Assembly: GCA_027489065.1 (NCBI GenBank)
Contig: JAIYAM010000011.1
Coordinates: forward strand, 1 to 47,972
Reading direction: 5' to 3'
Origin: Erythrobacteraceae bacterium
GTDB taxonomy: Bacteria; Pseudomonadota; Alphaproteobacteria; Sphingomonadales; Sphingomonadaceae
Length of the DNA stretch: 47,972 nucleotides
The position numbers and the translations under genes are program-made. Under the pieces are notes generated by a model that was not told the DNA's origin, did no database searches, and saw only the letters and a list, made by a program, of their open reading frames with translations. How positions within the stretch are numbered: the first letter of the stretch is position 1; every line of letters starts with the position of its first letter. Shown in pieces: positions 24,483 through 33,475 of this stretch.

Positions 24483-26012
24483 ATGATCGCTGACAACACG
24501 CCCGTCATCATCGGGGTCGGGCAATATTCGGAACGGGTCGGCGAGCCCGGCTACGAAGCCCTGTCCTATATGGACCTCGCCGGACGGGCGCTGGGGGCAG
24601 CGATTGCGGATAGCGGGGCGACGGGTTCGGTGGCCGAGGCCATCGACACCCTCGCCGCGATCCGTGCCTTCGAGATGTCGCGGCCTGATCGCAAGCCGCC
24701 GTTCGGTGCGGCGAACAATGTGCCGCGCGCGATTGCCAAGCGGGTAGGCGCTGATCCCGAGCGGGCGATCCTGACGACGACCGGCGGGCAGACCAACCAG
24801 CAGCTGGTGGGCGAATTCGCTTCGGCCATCGCAGCCGGGGACAGCCGCTGTGCGGTGATCGTCGGTTCTGAGGCGATCTCGACCGTGCTCGCGCTCACGG
24901 CCAAGGGCGAGATCCCCGACTGGTCGGAGGAAATCGAAGGCGATTTCGAGGATCAGGGCTTCGGGGTCGAGGAACTGATGGAGCCCGTGCTCTTCGCCCA
25001 CGGCGCGAGCGGGGCGATCCCGCTCTATGCGCTCGCCGAGAACGCGCGGCGGCATAAGCTCGGGCTGGGGCTGGAGGAGTACCGGCTTCAGATCGGCCAG
25101 CTGTTCGCGCCCTTCACGCGAGTCGCCGCGGCGAACCCGCACTCGGCGGCTCCGGTGGAGCGCAGCGCCGAGGAGCTGGCGACCATTACCGACCGCAACC
25201 GGATCGTCGCCGAGCCCTACACCCGCATGACTGTGGCGCGCGATCAGGTGAATCAGGCGGCGGCGATCATCGTCGCCTCGGCAGGGCTCGCGCGCGAATT
25301 GGGCGTGCCGGAGGACAAGTGGGTGCACATCCACGCCGTCACCGCCGCGACCGAGCTGAAGCTCTCGCAGCGTCCCGATCTGGCGGGCAATCCCGCCTCG
25401 CTCGCGAGCGTCGATGCGGCGCTGGCGCGGGCGGGCAAGGGCATCGCCGAGATGCGCTACATCGACTTCTATTCGTGCTTCGCGATTCCGGTGTTCAACC
25501 AGTGCGACCACTTCGGATTGTCTGCGGACGATCCGAGGGGCCTCACCCTCACCGGCGGCCTTCCGTTCTTCGGAGGGGCGGGGAACAACTACTCGGCTCA
25601 TGCCATCGCCGAAGCCGTGCAGCGGGTGCGCGCGGATCGCGGCTCCTACGCGCTCGTGGGCGCCAATGGCGGCTGGATGAGCAAATATGCGACCGGCGTC
25701 TACTCGACCGACCCCGCCGACTGGAGCGGCAACGACCGCTTCGCCAGGCTCCCCAAGGCGACCGACAAGGTGCCGGTGGCGCGCGAACCGGTCGATAGCG
25801 CGACGGTCGAGACCTACACCATCAACCGCGGCCCCAAGGGCGCAGAGGCGGTGGTGATCGGCCGGAGCGACGCGGGCGAGCGGGTGATCGCCAACGCCGA
25901 CCTCACCGACCCCGCCACCGCGGCGGCCTTCGAGGGCGGGGAGCCGTTCGGCTTGCGGCTGGCGCTGAGGCAGGACGAGCGCGGTCGGACTTTGGGGCGG
26001 GTCAGCGCCTAG
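24483..26012 (+). CDS. Thiolase-superfamily protein (large acetyl-CoA acetyltransferase type)
   Basis: A 509-residue protein of the longer thiolase-like family, which often sits beside beta-oxidation genes in sphingomonads and actinobacteria. It begins TPVIIGVGQYSERVGEPGY. It has TTTGGQTNQQLVGEFASAIA, where a classical thiolase has its Cys nucleophile, then DFYSCFAIPVF and a late GGLPFFGGAGNNYSAHAIAE block. The absence of an obvious Cys in the first block suggests a divergent, possibly SCPx-like or non-catalytic role. It is probably co-transcribed with the upstream thiolase. Its end overlaps the convergent AhpD-like gene by 11 bp. Confidence 0.85.
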   Translation: MIADNTPVIIGVGQYSERVGEPGYEALSYMDLAGRALGAAIADSGATGSVAEAIDTLAAIRAFEMSRPDRKPPFGAANNVPRAIAKRVGADPERAILTTTGGQTNQQLVGEFASAIAAGDSRCAVIVGSEAISTVLALTAKGEIPDWSEEIEGDFEDQGFGVEELMEPVLFAHGASGAIPLYALAENARRHKLGLGLEEYRLQIGQLFAPFTRVAAANPHSAAPVERSAEELATITDRNRIVAEPYTRMTVARDQVNQAAAIIVASAGLARELGVPEDKWVHIHAVTAATELKLSQRPDLAGNPASLASVDAALARAGKGIAEMRYIDFYSCFAIPVFNQCDHFGLSADDPRGLTLTGGLPFFGGAGNNYSAHAIAEAVQRVRADRGSYALVGANGGWMSKYATGVYSTDPADWSGNDRFARLPKATDKVPVAREPVDSATVETYTINRGPKGAEAVVIGRSDAGERVIANADLTDPATAAAFEGGEPFGLRLALRQDERGRTLGRVSA

Positions 26013-26640
26013 TCCCGCCGAGGAAATCCATCGCATCGAAGCCCTCGGGCGCGGCGACCTCGACCACCGGATCATCGCGGTCGTCGAACTCGGTGCGCAG
26101 GGCGCGGCTCATTACTGCGTGCATCTGGTAGAGGCAGGTGATGTAGGTCAATTCGAGGATCTCCTCGTCGCTGAACGCGGCCTTCACTTGCGCGAACAGC
26201 GCGTCCGGCACGCGGCCCGCGTGGCACACCAGCCGGTCGGCATAGGCGAGGACGAGGCGCTCCTTCGCGTCGAACACCTCCGCCGTCTGCCACACCGGAA
26301 GGGCCGCGATCTTGGCCTCGCTCACGCCCAGCCCGCGCAAGGACTTGCAGTGCTGCGAGAAGACGAACTGCGATCCTGTCGCCCACCCGGCCCAGGTCTG
26401 CCCCAGCTCGCGCAGCACCGGATCGAGCTTGCGCTCCGGCGAGCGGTAATAGGCGAAGCCCTGCGCGGCGTGCTTCAAGGTGTCGGGGGAATTTGCGAAC
26501 ACCGTCCACCAGTCGCCCCGCGTGCCGGTCGCGGTGCCGGGCTCGGCGACGGGATCGCGCTCCCCGAAAAGCGCCGCGTAAAGGGGAGCGGCGACCTTGG
26601 CGTCCGCCTCGGCGCGGGGCACTTCCCTCAGGCGCGGCAT
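26002..26640 (-). CDS. Carboxymuconolactone decarboxylase / AhpD-like protein
   Basis: A 212-residue all-helical protein of the carboxymuconolactone decarboxylase superfamily. The core spans about residues 68-165: KLDPVLRELGQTWAGWATGS, FVFSQHCKSLRGLGVSEAKI, AALPVWQTAEVFDAKERLVL, and AFSDEEILELTYITCLYQMH. The paired CxxC of true AhpD peroxidases is missing; only the SQHC segment remains. A hydrolase, decarboxylase or peroxidase role cannot be chosen. The start codon overlaps the stop of the VOC gene by one base, so the two are coupled. Confidence 0.85.
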   Translation of the reverse strand: MPRLREVPRAEADAKVAAPLYAALFGERDPVAEPGTATGTRGDWWTVFANSPDTLKHAAQGFAYYRSPERKLDPVLRELGQTWAGWATGSQFVFSQHCKSLRGLGVSEAKIAALPVWQTAEVFDAKERLVLAYADRLVCHAGRVPDALFAQVKAAFSDEEILELTYITCLYQMHAVMSRALRTEFDDRDDPVVEVAAPEGFDAMDFLGGTRR

Positions 26641-27167
26641 CAGGCGGGCGCTCCGATGGTGGCGGGTTCGTGGCGCACGTCCTCCGGCCCGAAGGCGCGG
26701 GTGGTCGCGGCGAACTCGAGCATGATGCCGTTGGGATCGGTGAAGTAGACCGAGCGCACGAACACGCCCTCGTGCATCTCGCGCGCATAGCCGGAAGGGC
26801 TGTCGTCGTGGTTGAAGACCATGTGGGTGTGTTCGACGCCCGCCTCCTTCAGCCGCCCCAACGCCGCCTCCAGCTCGGCCTCATCCATGTGGAAGGCGAG
26901 GTGGTTCATCGAGCCGACGGCCGTCTTGGCGTCGAAGGGGAACTTCCTTACCGAAGCGACTCCCGGCGCTGCCGGCGGTGCATCGGCCCACCAGAAGAAC
27001 GCCACCGCATTGCCGCCGCCAGCGTCGAAGAAGAAGTGTTGCCCGCCGTCGGGCAGCTCGACCGTCTTGAACAGCGGCATGCCGAGCACCTCGGTGTAGA
27101 ACCGCGTCGTCTCCGCCATGTCGCGGCACACCAGCGCGATGTGGTTGATGCCTTTCGTCGTCAGCAT
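26640..27167 (-). CDS. VOC-family (glyoxalase-like) metalloenzyme
   Basis: A 175-residue vicinal oxygen chelate protein. It begins TTKGINHIALVCRDMAETTR, with the first metal His in NHIAL, followed by FYTEVLGMPLFKTVEL. A second module has SMNHLAFHMDEAELEAAL, and SVYFTDPNGIMLEFA ends with the usual metal Glu. The ATG at 27167 has GGGAGACAGG upstream; the longer frame adds 16 residues without family match. It is divergent from hppD, another VOC-fold enzyme, across a gap that holds a perfect 14-bp palindrome. Confidence 0.87.
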   Translation of the reverse strand: MLTTKGINHIALVCRDMAETTRFYTEVLGMPLFKTVELPDGGQHFFFDAGGGNAVAFFWWADAPPAAPGVASVRKFPFDAKTAVGSMNHLAFHMDEAELEAALGRLKEAGVEHTHMVFNHDDSPSGYAREMHEGVFVRSVYFTDPNGIMLEFAATTRAFGPEDVRHEPATIGAPA

Positions 27168-27275
27168 GATCCTGTCTCCCTCGGGCCCGCGAGACTGCCG
27201 CGTTCTCCCCGTCACCGCAAGTCATGCCCGCCGCCCCGCCCAAGCCTTGCGCGACTCGCTTCTTTGCGGTAACTG

Positions 27276-27289
27276 GTTTCAATTGAAAC
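27276..27289. promoter_or_regulatory. Perfect 14-bp palindrome upstream of hppD
   Basis: GTTTCAATTGAAAC lies 28 bp before the hppD ATG, in the 150-bp gap shared with the divergent VOC gene. Symmetric TTCAATTGAA cores are typical of MarR-family operators. The identity of the regulator is inferred; none is encoded nearby. Confidence 0.55.
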
Positions 27290-27317
27290 TATCTTCCGCG
27301 CCCGAGGAACCCCGCTC

Positions 27318-28433
27318 ATGAACGCACCGACGAAGGATCTTTTCGACAACCCCGCCGGTCTCGACGGCTTCGAATTCGTCGAATTCTGCGCGCCCGAGAA
27401 GGGCATGCTCGAACCGGTGTTCGAAGCGATGGGCTTCACCCGCGTGGCCCAGCACCGTTCCAAGGACGTGCATCTGTGGCGGCAGGGCGGCATCAACCTC
27501 ATCGCCAATTACGAACCGCGCAGCGCCGCATGGTACTTCGCGCGCGAGCACGGCCCGTCGGCTTGCGGCATGGCCTTCCGCGTGCGTGACGCCGCCAAGG
27601 CCTATGATCACCTCATCGCCAAGGGCGCGGAACCGGTCGCCGTCCAGACCGGCGTGATGGAGCTGCGCATCCCGGCGATCCGCGGCATCGGCGGGGCGAT
27701 CCTCTATCTGGTCGACCGGTATGACGGATCGGCCAAGGGCAACAGCCTCACCATCTACGACATTGATTTCGAATATCTGCCCGGCGTGGACAAGCACCCC
27801 GTCGGCGCGGGCTTCCACACCATCGATCACCTCACCCACAACGTCTACACCGGGCGCATGAAGTATTGGGCGGACTACTACGAGACGCTGTTCAACTTCC
27901 GCGAGATTCGCTTCTTCGACATCAAGGGCGAGTACACCGGCCTCACCTCGCAGGCGCTGACCGCGCCCGACGGCAAGATCCGCATCCCGCTCAACGAAGA
28001 GGGCGAGGGCGGCAAGGGCCAGATCGACGAGTTCCTGAAGGCCTTCAATGGCGAGGGCATCCAGCACATCGCGCTGATCTGCGACGATCTGACCGCCTGC
28101 TGGGACCGCCTCCAGACACTCGGCGTGCCCTTCATGACCGCGCCGCCCGCCACCTATTATGAGATGCTGGACGAGCGCTTGCCGGGTCACGGCGAGGATG
28201 TAGATGCGCTCAAGATGCGCGGCATCCTGCTCGACGGCACCACGGAAGGCGGCTCGCCCCGCCTGCTGCTTCAGATTTTCGCCCAGGCGCAGGTCGGGCC
28301 GGTGTTCTTCGAGTTCATCCAGCGCAAGGGCGACGAAGGCTTCGGCGAGGGCAACTTCAAGGCCCTGTTCGAAAGCATGGAGCGCGACCAGATCATCCGC
28401 GGCGTGCTGACTGTCGAGGAACCGGCGGAGTGA
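27318..28433 (+). CDS. hppD: 4-hydroxyphenylpyruvate dioxygenase
   Basis: A 371-residue HPPD, the Fe(II) enzyme that converts 4-hydroxyphenylpyruvate to homogentisate in tyrosine degradation. The two VOC modules are complete. The iron ligands expected in the family are present: His171 in TIDHLTHNV, His250 in GIQHIAL and Glu332 in VFFEFIQR. The N-terminal block [20 protein letters not shown] and the mid block [12 protein letters not shown] also fit. A MarR-type palindrome precedes it. Its TGA overlaps the GTG of the next gene by 4 bp, so the dioxygenase lipoprotein is translationally coupled. Confidence 0.97.
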   Translation: MNAPTKDLFDNPAGLDGFEFVEFCAPEKGMLEPVFEAMGFTRVAQHRSKDVHLWRQGGINLIANYEPRSAAWYFAREHGPSACGMAFRVRDAAKAYDHLIAKGAEPVAVQTGVMELRIPAIRGIGGAILYLVDRYDGSAKGNSLTIYDIDFEYLPGVDKHPVGAGFHTIDHLTHNVYTGRMKYWADYYETLFNFREIRFFDIKGEYTGLTSQALTAPDGKIRIPLNEEGEGGKGQIDEFLKAFNGEGIQHIALICDDLTACWDRLQTLGVPFMTAPPATYYEMLDERLPGHGEDVDALKMRGILLDGTTEGGSPRLLLQIFAQAQVGPVFFEFIQRKGDEGFGEGNFKALFESMERDQIIRGVLTVEEPAE

Positions 28434-29077
28434 GCGCACGGCCTGTGATCGCCGCGCTGCTGGCGCTCGGCATTGCCGGGTGCAGCGTCGCGGGCGCACA
28501 GGCCGACAAGGCGGAGACGACCTCGGGCAAGGCCCGCGCGGACCTCTACCAGTGCGAGGGCTGCGAAGGCGCGCTCGAGTCGGATGCGGACAAACTGACG
28601 CCGCACTCACAGATATCCGGGCTCGGCGAACCCGGCGAGCCGCTGCATATCGACGGCACGGTCTATGCCACCGACGGCAGGACGCCCATGCCCGGCGTGG
28701 TGATCTACGCCTACCAGACCAATGCCGAAGGGCTCTACGCCGGTGGGAAGCCCGGCACTGAGGCCTCACGCCGCCACGGCCGCTTGCGGGGCTGGGTGAA
28801 GACCGGCGCGGACGGGCGCTACAGCTTCGACACGATAAAGCCCGCGCCTTACCCCGACGACACGATCCCGGCGCATGTACACTTCACCGTGCTCGAACCC
28901 GGCAAGCGCCCTTACTGGATCGACGATATCGTGTTCGATGGCGAATTCGGCGTGACCGACGCCTATCGCCGCAGCATGACGAACAAGGGCGGAAACGGCA
29001 TCGTCAAGACGACCCGCGATGCAGCCGGACGCTGGGCCGTCACCCGCGACATCATCCTTGAACGCCATCCCGAGTGA
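28430..29077 (+). CDS. Lipoprotein intradiol dioxygenase-family protein
   Basis: A 215-residue protein starting at a GTG that overlaps the hppD stop. A signal peptide ends in the lipobox GIAGC (Cys18), so it should be exported and lipid-anchored. The rest matches the intradiol ring-cleavage dioxygenase fold (protocatechuate 3,4-dioxygenase beta type). All four Fe(III) ligand positions are kept: Tyr103 in NAEGLYAGG, Tyr141 in PAPYPDD, His149 and His151 in PAHVHFTV. The [18 protein letters not shown] strand is also typical. The substrate is unknown; cytosolic homogentisate would not reach it if it is truly exported. Confidence 0.85.
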   Translation: MSARPVIAALLALGIAGCSVAGAQADKAETTSGKARADLYQCEGCEGALESDADKLTPHSQISGLGEPGEPLHIDGTVYATDGRTPMPGVVIYAYQTNAEGLYAGGKPGTEASRRHGRLRGWVKTGADGRYSFDTIKPAPYPDDTIPAHVHFTVLEPGKRPYWIDDIVFDGEFGVTDAYRRSMTNKGGNGIVKTTRDAAGRWAVTRDIILERHPE

Positions 29078-29091
29078 GAGAGCAGACCCCT

Positions 29092-29655
29092 ATGACCCAC
29101 CCCGTCGCTTTGGCCGGCATCCACCACGCCGCCTATCGTTGCAAGGACGCCAAGGAGACCGTGGAGTGGTATGCCCGCGTGCTGGGCATGACCTACACCA
29201 CCGCCTTTGCCGAGGATCACGTCCCCTCGACCGGCGAGTACGACCCGTACATGCACATCTTCCTCGATGCGGGGAACGGCAACATCCTCGCCTTTTTCGA
29301 GCTGCCCAACCAGCCTGAGATGGGCAAGGACCCCAACACGCCTGCATGGGTGCAGCACCTCGCGCTGAAGGTGCCTTCCGAAGAGGCGCTGCTGGCGGCC
29401 AAGGCGCATGTCGAGGCGCAAGGGATCGACGTGCTCGGCCCGACGCATCACGGGATCTTCAAGTCGATCTACTTCTTCGATCCGAACGGCCACCGCGTGG
29501 AGCTCGCCGCCGATATCGGCACGGACGAGCAATATGCCGAACTCGCCCGCGTCGCCCCGGTGATGCTGGAGGAGTGGAGCCAGACCAAGACCGCCCCGCG
29601 CCACGCCGACTGGCTGCACGAACTGGCGCGAGCCGAACACGCGGCCAAGGGCTGA
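29092..29655 (+). CDS. VOC-family (glyoxalase-like) protein
   Basis: A 187-residue VOC protein beginning THPVALAGIHHAAYRCKDAK with WYARVLGMTYTTAF. The second module contains WVQHLALKVPSEEALLAAKA, and SIYFFDPNGHRVELAADIG carries the late metal Glu. The ATG at 29092 follows a GAGAGAG leader; the earlier in-frame ATG at 29074 overlaps the dioxygenase gene. It is the last gene of the hppD-dioxygenase-VOC series, with 14 bp to its upstream neighbour. It may be a dioxygenase, isomerase or lyase; the sequence does not say which. Confidence 0.85.
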   Translation: MTHPVALAGIHHAAYRCKDAKETVEWYARVLGMTYTTAFAEDHVPSTGEYDPYMHIFLDAGNGNILAFFELPNQPEMGKDPNTPAWVQHLALKVPSEEALLAAKAHVEAQGIDVLGPTHHGIFKSIYFFDPNGHRVELAADIGTDEQYAELARVAPVMLEEWSQTKTAPRHADWLHELARAEHAAKG

Positions 29656-29664
29656 CCTGTCGCC

Positions 29665-29686
29665 CCCCTCCCGCCTGCGGGAGGGG
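29665..29686 (+). terminator. GC-rich hairpin after the VOC gene
   Basis: CCCCTCCCG (29665-29673) pairs with CGGGAGGGG (29678-29686) around a CCTG loop. The trailing CTGGGGGTGGGC matches a stem-loop sequence often found between genes in alphaproteobacteria. A TTTT run comes about 20 bp later, so terminator strength is uncertain. Confidence 0.55.
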
Positions 29687-29709
29687 CTGGGGGTGGGCTT
29701 CTGCCTCTT

Positions 29710-29723
29710 TTGATCTGACGCAA
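29710..29723 (+). promoter_or_regulatory. Possible degenerate FNR/CRP-type box before bchE
   Basis: TTGATCTGACGCAA keeps the left half-site TTGAT and three of five bases of the right half-site of the FNR consensus TTGAT-N4-ATCAA. It is 56 bp before the bchE ATG. In Rhodobacter, oxygen control of bchE by FnrL is known; here the match is weak and untested. Confidence 0.25.
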
Positions 29724-29779
29724 AGCGCGAGGCCGCAGCCTCCCTCACCTTGGCACCATCCAAGGAGGGGGAGTCGCCC

Positions 29780-31393
29780 ATGCGCATTCTGTTCGTACAT
29801 CCCAACTACCGCTCGGGCGGGGCCGAGATCGCAGGGACCTGGCCGCCCGCCTGGGTCGCCTATCTGACCGGGCCGCTGCGGCGCGCGGGCTTCGACGACA
29901 TCACCTTCATCGACGCGATGACCGAGGGATTGAGCGACGAGGAGCTCGCCGAGCGGATGGCCGCGCTCCAGCCCGATATCGTCGGCACCACCGCGATCAC
30001 CCCTTCGATCTACGCGGCGGAACGCGTGCTGGAGGTCGCCGCCTTCACTGTGCCCAGCGCGGTGCGGGTGCTGGGCGGGATCCACGCGACCTTCATGTAT
30101 GCGCAGGTGCTCGCCGAGGCTCCCCACATCGATGTGATCGTGCGCGGCGAGGGCGAGGAGATTGCGGTCGAGCTGTTCACCGCGATCAAGGAAGGCCGCT
30201 GGCCGCAGGATGCGTGGCGCATCAAGGGACTCGCCTACCGCGAGGGCGAAAAGGTCATCGCCACCGAGGCCGCCGACACGATCAAGGACATGGCCTCGAT
30301 CAAGCCCGACTGGGACGTGCTCGACTGGAACCAGTACAAATACATCCCGCTCGGCACCCGCGTCGCCATCCCCAACCTCGCGCGCGGCTGCCCCTTCACC
30401 TGCTCGTTCTGCTCGCAATGGAAGTTCTGGCGCGATTACCGCGTGCGCGATCCCAAGGACGTCGTCGACGAAATCCAGGAGCTCCACGAAAAGCACGGCG
30501 TCGGCTTCTTCATCCTTGCGGACGAGGAACCGACCATCAACCGCAAGACCTTCATCAGGTTCTGCCAGGAGCTGATCGACCGCGGCCTGCCCGACAAGGT
30601 GAAGTGGGGGATCAACACCCGCGTCACCGATATCTACCGCGACAAGGAGTTGCTGGGCTTCTACCGCAAGGCCGGCCTCGTCCATGTCAGCCTCGGCACG
30701 GAAGCGGCGGCGCAGATGAAGCTCGACCGGTTCAACAAGGAAACCAAGGTCGAGGAGAACAAGGAAGCGATCCGGCTGCTGCGCGCGGCGGACATCTTCG
30801 TCGAGGCGCAGTTCATCGTTGGGCTGGATAACGAGACGCCCGAGACGCTGGAGGAGACCTTCCAGATGGCGTGGGACTGGCAGCCCGATCTCGCCAACTG
30901 GGCGATGTACACGCCGTGGCCCTACACGCCCCTGTTCGAGACGCTGAAGGACCAGGTCGAGGTCCATGATTTCTCCAAGTACAATTTCGTCACCCCGATC
31001 ATGAAGCCCGCCGCGATGGAGCGGGGCGAGCTGCTCGACGGGGTGATGAAGAACTACCGCCGGTTCTACAGCCGCAAGGCGCTGTTCCACTATCCGTGGC
31101 GCGGCACCGGCTTCCGGCGGCGCTATCTGCTGGGATGCCTGTGGGCCTTCCTGCGCGCCGGCTTCAAGCGCAGCTTCTACGATCTGGGCAAGGCGGGTTA
31201 CTGGGGCCCGCAGACGAAGAAGAGCGTCGAGTTCCATTTCGACGAGAGCCGCGCCGCCGCTGCCGATGCCGCGACCGACTGGGTGACGAATGCCGACAAG
31301 GCCGCGCAGGCGCAGGAGCGCCGCGAGGCGGTGCGTGCGCAGATGAAGCAGCGGGGTGAAGAACGCCGGCGGGACCGGATCGATGTCGATTGA
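29780..31393 (+). CDS. bchE: Anaerobic Mg-protoporphyrin IX monomethyl ester cyclase (radical SAM)
   Basis: A 537-residue B12-binding radical SAM protein. The N-terminal cobalamin-binding-like domain ([14 protein letters not shown] to about residue 140) is followed by the [4Fe-4S] motif CPFTCSFC (Cys204, Cys208, Cys211) and the BchE-typical [20 protein letters not shown]. Other blocks are [27 protein letters not shown] and [18 protein letters not shown]. BchE forms the isocyclic ring of bacteriochlorophyll without O2, taking oxygen from water. The ATG at 29780 has GGAGGGGG upstream. The gene overlaps bchJ by 11 bp. No puf, crt or other bch gene is in the window. Confidence 0.9.
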   Translation: MRILFVHPNYRSGGAEIAGTWPPAWVAYLTGPLRRAGFDDITFIDAMTEGLSDEELAERMAALQPDIVGTTAITPSIYAAERVLEVAAFTVPSAVRVLGGIHATFMYAQVLAEAPHIDVIVRGEGEEIAVELFTAIKEGRWPQDAWRIKGLAYREGEKVIATEAADTIKDMASIKPDWDVLDWNQYKYIPLGTRVAIPNLARGCPFTCSFCSQWKFWRDYRVRDPKDVVDEIQELHEKHGVGFFILADEEPTINRKTFIRFCQELIDRGLPDKVKWGINTRVTDIYRDKELLGFYRKAGLVHVSLGTEAAAQMKLDRFNKETKVEENKEAIRLLRAADIFVEAQFIVGLDNETPETLEETFQMAWDWQPDLANWAMYTPWPYTPLFETLKDQVEVHDFSKYNFVTPIMKPAAMERGELLDGVMKNYRRFYSRKALFHYPWRGTGFRRRYLLGCLWAFLRAGFKRSFYDLGKAGYWGPQTKKSVEFHFDESRAAAADAATDWVTNADKAAQAQERREAVRAQMKQRGEERRRDRIDVD

Positions 31394-32000
31394 AGCGCGG
31401 ATTCATGCGCGCCGCAAACCCGGAGCACTGATCGGGCCGAATGCGGTGCTGCAGGCGGTGGCGGTGATGGAGGAGCGGCTGGGGCACACCGAGACGCAGG
31501 CGATACTCGCCGATGCGCAGATCACGCGCCTGCCCTCGGGCGAGCACATGATTCCCGAGATCGAGGCGCTCCGGCTCCACCGCTGGCTGGCGCTACACGA
31601 TCCGCTGGGCGCGCTCGTCATTGCCGAGGAAGCGGGCGCACGGACGGCGGATTACATCATCGCCAACCGTATCCCGCGCCCCGCCGCGTGGCTGCTGCGC
31701 CATGTGCCTGCCGCTCTCGCCGCGCCGTTGTTGATGGCGGCGATCCGCAAGCACGCCTGGACCTTCATCGGCGGCGGCAGGTTCGCTCCGGTGGGCGCGT
31801 GGCGGTTCACCATCGATCGCAGCATCGCCGACGACAGCATCCCTCCGCCCGAGAGCCTGTTCGCGTGGTACGCGGCGGTCTTCACCCGCCTCTACCGCGC
31901 GCTGGTCGCCGGCGACTGCACCTGCCGCATGACCGAGGCCGGGCAGGGATTCCCTCCGCGCCGCGCTTACGCGATCAGTCGGGGTGCGGCGCGCAGCTGA
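31383..32000 (+). CDS. bchJ: BchJ-like V4R-domain bacteriochlorophyll biosynthesis protein
   Basis: A 205-residue protein of the BchJ family with a V4R-like domain. It begins [20 protein letters not shown] and has [18 protein letters not shown], then [40 protein letters not shown] and [20 protein letters not shown]. BchJ was first called a 4-vinyl reductase; its effect is now seen as accessory, with BciA or BchXYZ doing the reduction. The start codon lies inside the end of bchE, as in the bchE-bchJ pair of purple bacteria, which supports both calls. Its end overlaps the convergent gene by 26 bp. Confidence 0.88.
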   Translation: MSIEARIHARRKPGALIGPNAVLQAVAVMEERLGHTETQAILADAQITRLPSGEHMIPEIEALRLHRWLALHDPLGALVIAEEAGARTADYIIANRIPRPAAWLLRHVPAALAAPLLMAAIRKHAWTFIGGGRFAPVGAWRFTIDRSIADDSIPPPESLFAWYAAVFTRLYRALVAGDCTCRMTEAGQGFPPRRAYAISRGAARS

Positions 32001-32967
32001 GGCGGATCTCGCCGCCCGCCAGATCATAGGTGATCGAGGAGCAGTGCGCGATCTGGTCGCTGCCGATCCGCGTCAGCAGATCGGGCCGCCCGCGTCCCTT
32101 GCGGCGGGTCACGAGGATGCGGTCCTTCTCGAAGCGCGGATCGTTCGCCGCGATCTCGCCCACGTTGCGCGGCTCGCCATAGTCCTCGATCCGCACCGCG
32201 AAGCGTTCCACCACGAGGCCGCCGAGCTCGATCGGCACGGCGATGCGCATCGTCCGGGTGGGGCGCTCGACGCTGAAGTCCATCACCGCAACCGCGTCCG
32301 ATCCGGGTTCGAAGCCGCCGTCCTGGTGCGTGGCGATGAAGTTGGCGGTAGGCGCAGTGACGAGGTTCTCGGGCCGCTCGGGCACGAAGATCATCATCAG
32401 CCGCTTCTTGCCGACCTTCACCTCGGTGCCGAGCCGCGTGTTGCTGGTCCCGCCCGCGCGCTTCATCGTGAAGCGCAGGACGCTCTCGCCTGGCGTGGCG
32501 GTATGCAGGGCGAAGGTGACGCGCTGATAGGGCAAGTGGTGCACCCCGATCACGCCGTCGGCCTTTGCCGAGGCGGCGCGGTCGGCCCAGGTGACGGCCA
32601 GCGGCACGGGGCCCGCACCTGCGTCGACGAGCGCCGTGGCCGCGCTGCCGTTCACCACCACCGGCCCGAAGCGCCAGCCGCGGGCCGATGTCGCGGCGAG
32701 CATCAGCCGCGCGGCGACCTCGGGGTTGAGCACCGGCGGGCCGAACGCTTCGGCGCTGACCTCAAGCGTGAGCGGGGCGCCGTTGACGAGAACGGTGACG
32801 ATATTGTCGCCTTCGAGCACAAGCTCATCGACAAGGGGGGCGGGGGTTGGGGCGGGCCGAGCGGCTTCGCTCACCTGCGCGGTCGCGGCGCAAAGCGGCG
32901 TGCCGAGCACAGCGCAAGCGATCAGCGCGAGTGAGGGCCTCAGCGCAAGGAGGGGGTTTCGCGACAT
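31975..32967 (-). CDS. Secreted hypothetical protein, aspartyl-protease-like pattern
   Basis: A 330-residue protein with a signal peptide (LIACAVLGTPLCAATAQ, cleavage near residue 30). The mature part is beta-rich. It contains NIVTVLVNGAPLTLEVSAEA and FGPVVVNGSAATALVDAGAG; these resemble strands of retropepsin-like proteins, but no clear D-T/S-G pair is seen. Near the end is [21 protein letters not shown] do not recognise the family. It is periplasmic or outer-surface by prediction. Confidence 0.7.
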   Translation of the reverse strand: MSRNPLLALRPSLALIACAVLGTPLCAATAQVSEAARPAPTPAPLVDELVLEGDNIVTVLVNGAPLTLEVSAEAFGPPVLNPEVAARLMLAATSARGWRFGPVVVNGSAATALVDAGAGPVPLAVTWADRAASAKADGVIGVHHLPYQRVTFALHTATPGESVLRFTMKRAGGTSNTRLGTEVKVGKKRLMMIFVPERPENLVTAPTANFIATHQDGGFEPGSDAVAVMDFSVERPTRTMRIAVPIELGGLVVERFAVRIEDYGEPRNVGEIAANDPRFEKDRILVTRRKGRGRPDLLTRIGSDQIAHCSSITYDLAGGEIRLSCAPHPD

Positions 32968-32999
32968 GCTGCGGCAATGCCAGCGATGAGAGCCTGTTC

Positions 33000-33371
33000 C
33001 TAGCCCCTGTGCTCGGTCTCGAGATCATCGGCGCGCTGCAGCTCGCGCTCGCGCTCACGCTCCAGCTTGCGACGATCCCATTGCCGTTGGCGTTCGACCT
33101 CGACGACATTCACCACCTCGGCATGGGCATGCATCCACCACAGCCCGGCCACCAGCCAAATGATCATGCCGATGCAGAACAGAAGGATGCCGGCCCCGAA
33201 GTCCGCGTTGATGTGGCGGGTGTCGAGATGTTCGGCCAGCCATGCGACCGCTGGCACCAGCACGCCCATCCAGACGCCAAACTGCGCCCAGCCCTTGATG
33301 CCGCGCGGGACGAGTCTGAAGGGGCTCATTCCGCCCCGGTACACGATGAAGGGCTTGTCCCTGTCCCGCAT
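33000..33371 (-). CDS. Small two-helix membrane protein with charged C-terminus
   Basis: A 123-residue protein. Hydrophobic segments lie near residues 29-45 (FGVWMGVLVPAVAWLAE) and 58-80 (FGAGILLFCIGMIIWLVAGL). They are followed by a strongly charged helix (VEVERQRQWDRRKLERERER) that could form a coiled coil. The family is unknown to me. It ends 32 bp upstream of the secreted protein gene on the same strand, so the two may share a transcript. Confidence 0.65.
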   Translation of the reverse strand: MRDRDKPFIVYRGGMSPFRLVPRGIKGWAQFGVWMGVLVPAVAWLAEHLDTRHINADFGAGILLFCIGMIIWLVAGLWWMHAHAEVVNVVEVERQRQWDRRKLERERERELQRADDLETEHRG

Positions 33372-33475
33372 TATTCTCTCATTGGGCCGCGCGGCTAACC
33401 CGCGGTGACCTGCGTTCCGGGCCAGCGCTATCAGCGCGGCAGCACACCAAAACTAATTTAGGTGAACGATCTGTC

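Noticed and set aside
29656..29779. PpsR/CrtJ site (TGT-N12-ACA) before bchE
   Set aside because: No such pair was found in the leader; only the weak FNR-like sequence remains.
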